Assembly: GCF_036182465.1 (NCBI RefSeq)
Contig: NZ_CP108081.1
Coordinates: 10,540,001 to 10,604,000, forward strand
Origin: Streptomyces sp. NBC_00258
Lineage (GTDB): Bacteria; Actinomycetota; Actinomycetes; Streptomycetales; Streptomycetaceae
Direction: 5' to 3'
Length of the DNA: 64,000 nucleotides
Part shown: positions 39,737-47,001 of the stretch, in pieces
Numbering within the stretch: the stretch's first letter is position 1
Layout of the letters: every line of letters begins with the position of its first letter
Made by a program: the position numbers and the translations under genes
Notes under the pieces: generated by a model
Seen by the model: the letters and a program-made list of their open reading frames with translations, nothing else
Told to the model about the DNA's origin: nothing
The model's database searches: none

Positions 39737-40378
39737 ATGACAGCGCATCGCGCACTCGTCCGCCGTACCGCACTCGCCGTCACCGCGGGAGCGGCCGCAC
39801 TCGTCCTCGCCGCGTGTGGCAGCGACAGCGGCAGTGGAGGACATGACATGGGGTCCATGGAGTCCGACTCCAGCCCCACCGCGACCGCCTCGTCCAAGGC
39901 CGGCGGCCACAACGGCACGGACGTCGACTTCTCCAAGGAGATGATCCAGCACCACCGTCAGGCCGTCGACATGGCCGAACTGGCCGCGGACCGCGCCTCC
40001 TCGCAGGAGGTCAAGGACCTGGCCACGAAGGTCAAGGAAGCCCAGGACCCGGAGATCAAGACCATGTCCGGCTGGCTCACCTCGTGGGGCGAGGACGTTC
40101 CCGAGGAGATGTCCGCAGACATGGACCACGACATGTCGTCCGCCATGCCCGGCATGATGAGCGGCAAGGACATGGACAAGCTGGAGAATGCGTCCGGCGC
40201 CGAGTTCGACACGATGTTCCTGACCATGATGGTCGAGCACCACGAGGGCGCCGTCGAGATGGCCGAGACCGAGAAGGCCGACGGCGAGTACGGTCCCGCC
40301 AAGAAGCTCGCGGACGACGTCGTGACGGCCCAGACCGCCGAGATCAAGCAGATGAACAAGACGCTCGGCAAGAGCTGA
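39737..40378 (+). CDS. DUF305 lipoprotein
   Basis: This 213-residue lipoprotein starts at ATG 39737 (GCAGGAG upstream). Its lipobox is L-A-A-C with Cys27. The ferritin-like DUF305 core has two H-H-x-x-A/G-V/A motifs: M-I-Q-H-H-R-Q-A-V-D-M-A and M-V-E-H-H-E-G-A-V-E-M-A, separated by a Met/Asp-rich loop (D-M-D-H-D-M-S-S-A-M-P-G-M-M). DUF305 proteins occur with copper resistance genes and are thought to bind metal outside the membrane. It is co-oriented with the DUF6153 gene 86 bp upstream. Confidence 0.88.
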   Translation: MTAHRALVRRTALAVTAGAAALVLAACGSDSGSGGHDMGSMESDSSPTATASSKAGGHNGTDVDFSKEMIQHHRQAVDMAELAADRASSQEVKDLATKVKEAQDPEIKTMSGWLTSWGEDVPEEMSADMDHDMSSAMPGMMSGKDMDKLENASGAEFDTMFLTMMVEHHEGAVEMAETEKADGEYGPAKKLADDVVTAQTAEIKQMNKTLGKS

Positions 40379-40502
40379 CGCCTCGTCAGAATGCGGTGGG
40401 CCGACGGGGCGTGGGCCTCGCCGGCCCACTCGGGCGGCAGGCCTCCCGCGCCCCGCCCGATCCTTTGGTGATCTCGCCGTTCGGAACGCAACCTTCGGTC
40501 GT

Positions 40503-40536
40503 GTACGGGTGAACGGCCGCCTGCGTTCACCCGTAC
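40503..40536 (+). terminator. terminator of the DUF305 transcript
   Basis: A 12-bp perfect stem (40503-40514 with 40525-40536) with a 10-nt loop lies 124 bp after the stop codon and 60 bp before the next start. It could also act as an attenuator for the downstream lipoprotein. Confidence 0.5.
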
Positions 40537-40595
40537 CCCTTGTCGTACGCCTGGCCGCTCGTGCGGACGGGAACAGCCCGGATTCGGAGAGGTAC

Positions 40596-41117
40596 GTGTC
40601 ACAGCAGCCACAGCGAGGACGGACCGGCCGCACTTTCACCGCCCGCGGGGTGCGCCGCGCCGCCCTGATCGGCAGCCTGGCCCTTCTTCCCCTGGCCACG
40701 GCCTGCAGCGGCGGTGGCGACGACAAGGCCGATGGGGACGGCAAGCCGTCGACCGCTGCCATGGCCGCGGTCGTGGCACCGGCGAAGGTCGAGGTGATAG
40801 CCAACCTCACCGGCTGCAAGGTCAAGATCCGGACCGACGCGGACGAACTCCGCGAAGGGGTCTGCCACACCCCCGAGGGTGACTACCTCATCACGACCTT
40901 TCCCGAGGAGAAGTACAAGCTGACCTGGCTGGACAGCGCCGCCATCTACGGAGGCAAGTACCTTGTCGGTCCGCGCTGGGCCATCAGCGCGAAGCCGAAG
41001 ATGCTCGGACCGCTGCGCAAGAAGGTCGGCGGCACCATCCAGGACCTGGAGGCCATGCACGCGACGCAGCCCTCCCCGAGTTCGTCGAAGTACGGACCGG
41101 CTCCGAGCTCGTCATAG
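40596..41117 (+). CDS. lipoprotein of unknown function
   Basis: This 173-residue protein starts at GTG 40596 (GGAGAGG upstream) with a Tat/Sec-like R-R-A-A-L-I-G-S-L-A-L-L signal and lipobox A-T-A-C, Cys37. The mature part has a compact domain with two cysteines (T-G-C-K-V-K-I-R and G-V-C-H-T-P-E-G), likely disulfide-linked, and a Ser/Pro-rich tail. It resembles small actinobacterial surface lipoproteins of unknown role. Terminators on both sides make it a single-gene unit. Confidence 0.65.
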   Translation: MSQQPQRGRTGRTFTARGVRRAALIGSLALLPLATACSGGGDDKADGDGKPSTAAMAAVVAPAKVEVIANLTGCKVKIRTDADELREGVCHTPEGDYLITTFPEEKYKLTWLDSAAIYGGKYLVGPRWAISAKPKMLGPLRKKVGGTIQDLEAMHATQPSPSSSKYGPAPSSS

Positions 41118-41143
41118 CGGCGGTCCCGCACCCGGTCCCGTCA

Positions 41144-41185
41144 CCGAACGCCCCCTCACGGCCGCGGCCGTGAGGGGGCGTTCGG
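41144..41185 (+). terminator. terminator with 20-bp perfect stem
   Basis: Stem 41144-41163 with 41166-41185, loop of 2, starts 26 bp after the lipoprotein stop. The CCCCCT/AGGGGG core makes it very stable. Confidence 0.75.
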
Positions 41186-41444
41186 TGGTGCCTGGGCTCA
41201 CGGCTGTGTCCGGCAGGTAGAGAACGCGAACAGCGTGTCGGGCGTGTCGGGTTCCAGCTCGCCGACCCGCTCCAGGTGAGGCCCATGCATCCCCATGAGC
41301 ACACCACCCGCCCGCCCCTGGGCCGGGCATTCCTCCTGGTGGTTCCGGACGATCCGCGCACGGGTACGCGGCGAAATCCGCTGACGCTGCGGCCCTCACC
41401 CTTGCCCGGTACGGGAGTTGGCCGGATGCGTTCTGCGCGAAGCG
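41186..41444. other. non-coding stretch upstream of the pectate lyase promoter
   Basis: The 259 bp between the hairpin and the pectate lyase promoter show no gene and no conserved motif that I recognise. Confidence 0.35.
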
Positions 41445-41473
41445 TTGACTAGAAAGCGCTTGCCCCTTACGTT
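41445..41473 (+). promoter_or_regulatory. pectate lyase promoter with LacI-type operator in the spacer
   Basis: -35 TTGACT (41445-41450) and a weak -10 TTACGT (41467-41472) enclose AGAAAGCGCTTGCC (41451-41464), whose AAGCGCTT centre is typical of LacI-family operators. The LacI gene at 45682 is the nearest candidate regulator. Confidence 0.55.
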
Positions 41474-41498
41474 TCCCGTTCAGTAGCGTGACCCGCCG

Positions 41499-41524
41499 CT
41501 GGCATCTCGTATATGAGATGCCAG
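41499..41524. promoter_or_regulatory. 26-bp operator-like palindrome in the pectate lyase leader
   Basis: CTGGCATCTC (41499-41508) and GAGATGCCAG (41515-41524) are perfect 10-bp arms around GTATAT. It lies just downstream of the -10, a position for repression. The shape fits a GntR/FCD-type site; no such regulator is in the window. Confidence 0.6.
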
Positions 41525-41672
41525 ATGCCGGAGGTGTTATGGCCTGGGGACGTGCACTCTCCAGGACGTTGCCGCGAGGCTCATGCGGGGACGCTGCGTT
41601 CGCAAGGCGATCCAAATGATGAACGTCGTTCACGTATCTGAAAAATGGACGCTCTCGAAGGGACGCACCCGC

Positions 41673-42653
41673 ATGCGTACTCTCCCCCCACGTTCGCGCC
41701 CGAGGAGACTCGTCGTCTCCACGGTCGCGGCAGCCACTCTCGCCGTCACCGCCGCCGTCGCTCTGCCGCAGTCCGCTGGTGCCGCCGAAACCTCCCCCAT
41801 CGGCTTCGGCGCCGGCACCACGGGCGGCGGCGGTGCGAGTGCCGTCACCGTCTCCACGCTCGCCGCGTTCAAGACGGCCGTCACCGGCAACACCGCCAAG
41901 GTCGTCCGAGTCAGTGGGCTGATCTCGCTCACCGGTCAGGTCGACATCGGGTCCAACACCACGGTTCTGGGCGTCGGTTCGTCGTCCGGCTTCACCGGCG
42001 GCGGGCTGCGGCTGAAAGAAGTGACGAACGTCGTCATCCGCAACCTCAACATCAGCAAGCCGCTCGCGCCCTCCGACGGCGTCACCGTGCAGAAGTCCAC
42101 GAAGGTCTGGATCGACCACAACTCCTTCTCGGCGGACCGCAGCCACGACAAGGACTACTACGACGGGCTGCTCGACATCAATCACGGCTCCGACAACGTC
42201 ACCGTGTCCTGGAACACCTTCAAGGACCACTTCAAGGGTTCGCTCGCCGGTCACAGCGACAACAACGCGAGCGAGGACACCGGTCACCTGAAGATCACGT
42301 ACCACCACAACCACTTCAGTAACGTCTACTCGCGCATCCCCAGCCTGCGCTTCGGTACCGGCCACTTCTACGACAACTACGTCGAGGGTGCGGACACCGC
42401 CGTGCACTCGCGCATGGGCGCGCAGATGCTCGTCGAGAACAACGTCTTCCGTACGACGAAGATCGCGGTCACGACGAACCGCAGCAGCGACGTGGACGGC
42501 TACGCCAACCTGCGCGGCAACGACCTCGGGGGAGCCGCCACCGAGATCTCCCGCACAGGCACCTTCACCAGTCCGCCGTACAGCTACAGCGCCGAGCCCG
42601 CCTCCTCCGTAGTCGCCTCGGTGACGAGCGGCGCGGGCGCCGGAAAGCTCTGA
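41673..42653 (+). CDS. secreted pectate lyase, polysaccharide lyase family 1
   Basis: This 326-residue secreted enzyme starts at ATG 41673 (AAGGGA upstream). A signal peptide of about 38 residues ends A-G-A-A. The right-handed beta-helix has the PL1 marks V-W-I-D-H-N-S-F, Y-D-G-L-L-D-I, V-T-V-S-W-N-T-F-K-D-H-F-K, and R-I-P-S-L-R-F-G-T with the catalytic Arg region. It cleaves polygalacturonate by beta-elimination in a Ca-dependent way. It is the first gene of a two-lyase unit, with PL3 34 bp downstream. Confidence 0.94.
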   Translation: MRTLPPRSRPRRLVVSTVAAATLAVTAAVALPQSAGAAETSPIGFGAGTTGGGGASAVTVSTLAAFKTAVTGNTAKVVRVSGLISLTGQVDIGSNTTVLGVGSSSGFTGGGLRLKEVTNVVIRNLNISKPLAPSDGVTVQKSTKVWIDHNSFSADRSHDKDYYDGLLDINHGSDNVTVSWNTFKDHFKGSLAGHSDNNASEDTGHLKITYHHNHFSNVYSRIPSLRFGTGHFYDNYVEGADTAVHSRMGAQMLVENNVFRTTKIAVTTNRSSDVDGYANLRGNDLGGAATEISRTGTFTSPPYSYSAEPASSVVASVTSGAGAGKL

Positions 42654-42686
42654 CCGACCCCCACAACCGGAAGAAGGCACAGGGAC

Positions 42687-43469
42687 ATGACTTCTCCAGC
42701 GACCCCGCGCGCCCGTCGGCGCGCGCTGACCGGCACCCTGACCGCACTCGGCCTTTCGTCTGTCATGATCACGACAGTCGGAGCGCCGCCGGCGAGTGCC
42801 GCCACCTGGCCGACGCCGTCCAGCAGTCAGCCCGTGAGTTCGACCATCTCCGTCTCGGGTGTCAGGGACGGCGGCATGGTGCGGTACTACGGCAGCGGCG
42901 ACCTGGCCGGTGACGGCCAGGAGGAGGGCCAGGACCCGATCTTCAAGCTCGCGGCCGGCGCCACCCTCAAGAACGTCATCATCGGCGCGCCCGGCGCCGA
43001 CGGCATCCACTGCGAGGGCAACTGCACCCTGCAGAACGTGTGGTGGGAGGACGTCGGCGAGGACGCCGCCACCTTCCGCGGCGGCTCGACGTACACCGTG
43101 ACCGGCGGTGGCGCCAAGAAGGCGGCCGACAAGGTCTTCCAGCACAACGGGCCCGGCACCCTGAACATCTCCAACTTCGCCGTCAGCGAGTTCAAGACGC
43201 TGTACCGGTCATGCGGCGACTGCTCCACGCAGTACACGCGCAAGGTGAACCTCAGCAACATCGAGGTGACCGGCACGGGATCCACCGCGCGGCTCGTCGG
43301 CATCAACGTCAACCGCAACGACGTGGCGACCCTGCGGGGCATCACGATCCTGAACGACTCCAGCCGGAAGGTCATCCCCTGCCAGAAGTACAACAACAAC
43401 AGCGCGGTCGGCACGGGCCCCGACAGCACCAACTGCCTGTACGCCGCCTCGGACATCACCTACAGGTAG
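42687..43469 (+). CDS. secreted pectate lyase, polysaccharide lyase family 3
   Basis: This 260-residue enzyme has a twin-Arg-like start R-A-R-R-R-A-L-T and a signal to about residue 40. The small PL3 beta-helix has G-A-P-G-A-D-G-I-H-C-E-G-N-C, W-W-E-D-V-G-E-D-A-A-T-F, and F-Q-H-N-G-P-G-T. PL3 enzymes attack low-methylated pectin. It is co-transcribed with the PL1 gene. Together they release unsaturated oligogalacturonides, which no transporter in this window takes up. Confidence 0.94.
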   Translation: MTSPATPRARRRALTGTLTALGLSSVMITTVGAPPASAATWPTPSSSQPVSSTISVSGVRDGGMVRYYGSGDLAGDGQEEGQDPIFKLAAGATLKNVIIGAPGADGIHCEGNCTLQNVWWEDVGEDAATFRGGSTYTVTGGGAKKAADKVFQHNGPGTLNISNFAVSEFKTLYRSCGDCSTQYTRKVNLSNIEVTGTGSTARLVGINVNRNDVATLRGITILNDSSRKVIPCQKYNNNSAVGTGPDSTNCLYAASDITYR

Positions 43470-43520
43470 GCCGACACGGGTGAGCCGACACAACGGGTGA
43501 TCCGACACCGGTGAACCAGG

Positions 43521-43579
43521 GCCCGGCGGCCGGACGAACTTCCCTTCCCCCCCCACGGAGGTTCGCTCGGCCGTCGGGC
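43521..43579. terminator. bidirectional terminator between pectate lyase and isomerase genes
   Basis: A 19-bp inverted repeat with three mismatches (43521-43539 with 43561-43579) lies in the 140-bp gap between the convergent PL3 and isomerase genes. A run of nine C is in the loop. Confidence 0.55.
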
Positions 43580-43609
43580 GCGTGCACGTCACCGACCGGC
43601 GGACTGCCA

Positions 43610-44479
43610 CTACGCCGCGAACTCCTTGGTGATGCGGTCCAGCATGAACGCCGAGGACTCGTGGGCCCGTTCCTCCCAGGCGAAGACGCAGGCGGTGGCC
43701 ACCCCGTCGAAGTCCAGTTCGCGCAGGGTGCGGAAGAAGGCGTCCCAGTCGACCTCGCCCTGGCCGATGTCGAGGTGCTGGTGGATACGGGCGGTCGTGC
43801 CGGGCGGGTTGAGGATGTAGCGCAGACCTGAGGAGCCCTTGTGGTTGAAGGAGTCGGCGATGTGCACGTGCTGCAGCTTGTCCCCGGCGTAGCGCATCAT
43901 CTTCGCGATGTCCGCCCCGACTTCGGTGGCCCCGGAGAGGTGGAAGGAGTGCGGGGCGCAGTAGAGGTAGTTCACCCAGGGCTTGTTGATCGCCCGTACG
44001 AGGTCGACCGCGGGGGTGTTCTCCTCGCAGAAGTCGTCCGGGTGGGCCTCCAGGTTGAGGGCGATGCCCTCGCGCTCGAAGATGGGCAGCAGTTCGTCCA
44101 TCGAGTGCCAGAAGGCGGCCTCGCTCGCGGCGGCCTGCTCGGGGCGGCCGTTGAACTCCGAGTTCATCAGGGAGCATCCGAGGTCCGCGGTGATCTCGAT
44201 CATGCGCTTCCAGTAGCGGACGGCGGCCTGTCGCTCGGCCTCGTCCGGCGACGACCACTTGTACAGCGGCAGCACGGAGGACAGCCTGACGCCGTGCGTG
44301 CGCAGGGAGTGCTTCAGCGAGGCGATGCGTTCGTCGTCGGCCCGCGGGTGCAGGAAGAAGGGCATGAAGTCGTCGCGGGGTGACAACTCGATGTGCTCAT
44401 AGCCGAGTTCGGCGACCGTACGTACCATGTCGTCCATCGGCAGGGCGCGCAGCATGTACGGGTCGAGGGCGATCTTCAT
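43610..44479 (-). CDS. sugar phosphate isomerase/epimerase (AP-endonuclease-2 TIM barrel)
   Basis: This 289-residue TIM-barrel protein has metal ligands in the expected places: E-H-I-E-L-S-P near 30, N-L-E-A-H-P-D-D-F near 150, H-V-H-I-A-D near 215, and D-I-G-Q-G-E-V-D-W near 248. It probably isomerises or epimerises a sugar or inositol derivative. The ATG overlaps the stop of the upstream dehydrogenase (ATGA), so they form an operon, read divergently from the LacI gene at 45682. Confidence 0.85.
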   Translation of the reverse strand: MKIALDPYMLRALPMDDMVRTVAELGYEHIELSPRDDFMPFFLHPRADDERIASLKHSLRTHGVRLSSVLPLYKWSSPDEAERQAAVRYWKRMIEITADLGCSLMNSEFNGRPEQAAASEAAFWHSMDELLPIFEREGIALNLEAHPDDFCEENTPAVDLVRAINKPWVNYLYCAPHSFHLSGATEVGADIAKMMRYAGDKLQHVHIADSFNHKGSSGLRYILNPPGTTARIHQHLDIGQGEVDWDAFFRTLRELDFDGVATACVFAWEERAHESSAFMLDRITKEFAA

Positions 44480-45495
44480 GCGGTGCCTCCGTAAAGGGCC
44501 GGGCGGGGCTTCATGTCGACGGTGACGACCGCGCCGCCGGAGTCCAGGGATTTCACGGCGGCGTCGGTGATGACGGTGGCGGCATAGCCGTCCCAGGCGG
44601 ACGGCCCGGTGGGCTCGACGGCTGCCTCGACTGAGGCGATCCACTCGCGGAACTCGGTGTCGAAGGCGTCCACGAAGCGGCCCTTCCAGTCCTGCTGGAC
44701 GGCGGTGCCGTGGCGCCCGGCGGCACGGACCCCGACGGCCGCCGGGTCGGGCAGCCGTACGAGGCCGTCCTCGCCGACGGTCTCGCACTGGATGTCGTAG
44801 CCGTACTGGCAGTTGACGAAGACCTCAAGGTCGACGCGGACGCCGCCGGCGGTCTCGAAGTACATGATCTGCGGATCCTTGAGGTGCGCGAACCGCTTGC
44901 TCGTGGCGCGCGGGGTGATGACCTGGGCGGAGACGATCTCGTCCTTCAGGAGCCAGCGCAGTACGTCGATCTCGTGCACGGCGGTGTCCTGCGCGGCCAT
45001 GCGGGAGGTGTACGCCTCCGGGACAGTGGGGTTGCGGTGGGCGCAGTGCACGATAAGCGGAGTGCCGATGCCGCCGGCGGCGATCACCTCCTTCATCTGG
45101 CGGTAGCCCGCGTCGAAGCGGCGCATGAAGCCGACCTGGACCAGGCGACGGCCGTGGGCGCGCTCGGCCTCGACGACGCGCAGGCAGTCCTCGGCGGTGG
45201 TGGCCAGGGGCTTCTCGCAGAAGACGGGCTTGCCGGCGGCGACGGCGTTCAGGACGTGCTCGGCGTGGGTGGGACCCCACGAGGTGACGAGGACGGCGTC
45301 CACCTCGGGGGAGCCGATCAGGTCGGTACCCGTGGGGAGCGCGGTGGCACCGACGCGGGCGGCCACCTCGGCGGCGCGCTCCGCGTCGATGTCGGTCACG
45401 GCGGTGACGGCGGCCCCGGTGACGACCTCGGTGAGTCGTCGTATGTGGTCCTGGCCGATCATTCCGGCGCCGATGACACCTACGCGTACGGTCAT
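44476..45495 (-). CDS. Gfo/Idh/MocA family NAD(P)-dependent dehydrogenase
   Basis: This 339-residue oxidoreductase has an N-terminal Rossmann motif V-G-V-I-G-A-G-M-I-G, followed by the family motif C-E-K-P-L-A and a C-terminal substrate domain with D-T-A-V-H-E-I-D-V-L-R-W. It resembles inositol 2-dehydrogenase, so the substrate is probably a cyclitol or sugar acid. It is the first gene of the operon with the isomerase. The 186-bp gap to the LacI gene carries the operator. Confidence 0.88.
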   Translation of the reverse strand: MTVRVGVIGAGMIGQDHIRRLTEVVTGAAVTAVTDIDAERAAEVAARVGATALPTGTDLIGSPEVDAVLVTSWGPTHAEHVLNAVAAGKPVFCEKPLATTAEDCLRVVEAERAHGRRLVQVGFMRRFDAGYRQMKEVIAAGGIGTPLIVHCAHRNPTVPEAYTSRMAAQDTAVHEIDVLRWLLKDEIVSAQVITPRATSKRFAHLKDPQIMYFETAGGVRVDLEVFVNCQYGYDIQCETVGEDGLVRLPDPAAVGVRAAGRHGTAVQQDWKGRFVDAFDTEFREWIASVEAAVEPTGPSAWDGYAATVITDAAVKSLDSGGAVVTVDMKPRPALYGGTA

Positions 45496-45556
45496 GGTCG
45501 TTTCCTTCGAGGGGTCGTCTGAGGGCGGTGCGATGTCTTGCGGGAAGAGCCACTGT

Positions 45557-45580
45557 CGCGCTCTACTAGCGCGCTCTAGT
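45557..45580. promoter_or_regulatory. LacI-type operator between the dehydrogenase and LacI genes
   Basis: ACTAGCGCGCTCTAGT (45565-45580) has ACTAG/CTAGT arms around a near-symmetric CGCGCT centre. CGCGCTCTA is also repeated directly at 45557-45565 and 45570-45578. Between divergent genes, it fits shared repression by the LacI protein at 45682. Confidence 0.55.
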
Positions 45581-45681
45581 CCGAGTACGATGACTGCTGT
45601 CCAAATGTCATGTCAATGGCTTGTTGCTGGGAGATTTCGCGAGCGCCGCCGAGGCGAGCGGCTCCGGAGGGTGGTTCACAG

Positions 45682-46737
45682 GTGGATGCGGCGGGCAGGC
45701 AGCGGCCCACGATGGCGGACGTCGCCGCGAAGGCGGGCGTGTCCAGGGCGCTCGTCTCGATCGTCTTCCGCGGCCGGCCGGGGGCGAGCCAGGAGACACG
45801 CGACCGGGTCCTGCGCGTCGCCGACGAGATCGGCTACCGCCCCGACAGCGCGGCCCGACTGCTGGCCCGCGGCCGCAGCCGCACACTCGGCGTGATGTTC
45901 ACCGTGCACCAGGCCTTCCACACGGACCTCATCGAGGCGATTTACCCCGAGGCCGAACGCCTCGGCTACGACGTCCTGCTCTCCGCGTCAGCGCAGGGCC
46001 GCAGCGAGGCGAAGGCGGTCGAGGCCCTGCTCAGCCACCGCTGCGAGGCGCTGATCCTGCTGGGACCCGACGCGGAGGCCCCCTACCTCGACGCACTCGG
46101 ACAGCATGCGGTGACCGTCTCGGTCAGCCGACGCGTCCCCCGCGCCCGAGTGGACTTCGTGCACTCGGCAGAGGCCAAGGGTGCACGACAGGCCATGGAC
46201 CACCTCGTCGAGCTGGGCCATCGCCGGATCGTGCACATCGACGGAGGCCGTGGCCCCGGTTCGGTCGAACGCCGGCGTGCCTACCGGGCCGCGATGCGCC
46301 GCCATGGGCTGGAATCCGAGGTGCGGGTGATCCCCGGCGACCACACGGAACAGTCGGGTATCGACACCGGCCGCCTGCTCCTGGCCGAGCGCGACCGGGG
46401 ACTGCCCCTGCCGACGGCCGTACTCGCGGGCAACGACCGCAGTGCGATGGGCCTGTTGATGTCCCTGACGCGGGCCGGCATCGACGTTCCCCACGACCTG
46501 TCCGTCGTCGGATACGACGACAGCCACCTCTCCCACCTGATGCCGATCGGCCTGACCACCGTGCGCCAGGACGCGGTCCTCATGGCGGAACACGCGGTGC
46601 GGTTCGCCGTGGAACGCCTGGAGAACCCGGAACTGGAGCCGCGGGAAGCGGTGTTGGACCCGAAACTCGTGGTGCGGGGGAGTAGCGGGCCTCCGCCGGA
46701 GAAGGGCACGACCGGTGGGCAGCCGCCGGGCGGGTGA
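45682..46737 (+). CDS. LacI family transcriptional regulator
   Basis: The protein has 351 residues from GTG 45682 (GGAGGG 10 nt upstream); the earlier ATG in frame has no ribosome site. The N-terminal LacI helix-turn-helix (M-A-D-V-A-A-K-A-G-V-S-R-A-L-V-S at about 11-26) and hinge are followed by a periplasmic-binding-like sugar domain (G-V-M-F-T-V; V-G-Y-D-D-S-H-L-S at the end). It is divergent from the isomerase/dehydrogenase operon and is the nearest candidate for the LacI-type site in the pectate lyase promoter. Confidence 0.92.
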   Translation: MDAAGRQRPTMADVAAKAGVSRALVSIVFRGRPGASQETRDRVLRVADEIGYRPDSAARLLARGRSRTLGVMFTVHQAFHTDLIEAIYPEAERLGYDVLLSASAQGRSEAKAVEALLSHRCEALILLGPDAEAPYLDALGQHAVTVSVSRRVPRARVDFVHSAEAKGARQAMDHLVELGHRRIVHIDGGRGPGSVERRRAYRAAMRRHGLESEVRVIPGDHTEQSGIDTGRLLLAERDRGLPLPTAVLAGNDRSAMGLLMSLTRAGIDVPHDLSVVGYDDSHLSHLMPIGLTTVRQDAVLMAEHAVRFAVERLENPELEPREAVLDPKLVVRGSSGPPPEKGTTGGQPPGG

Positions 46738-47001
46738 CCCGCGTACTTGAACCCACGCGTCAGGGAGTGGCAGCCGTTCTCACGGTTGAAGATCCGGGGC
46801 GCGACAGCCTGTTGCGTGGGGCGATCGACCTTGTGGGCGGTGTGGCTTCGAGCGGCGCGGAGGAGACCGCCTACCGGGAACTCACCGCCCCGGACGCCTG
46901 GGTCCGCCCCGAAGCCCGAAGCCCGAAGCCCGAAGCCCGAACCGCGTGACCGCCCAGCGACGTGAGCGAAGGCCTGAATCCTCGGCGGCCCGAGGAGCGA
47001 A
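46738..47001. other. 264-bp intergenic stretch with a heptamer tandem repeat
   Basis: Between the convergent LacI and GH2 genes no gene is supported. GAAGCCC is repeated four times in tandem at 46911-46938, with a partial fifth copy. No hairpin terminator is evident. Confidence 0.4.

Noticed and set aside
46734..46949. Small gene between the LacI and GH2 genes
   Set aside because: No ribosome site or known motif; the end of the frame is only the translated heptamer repeat.
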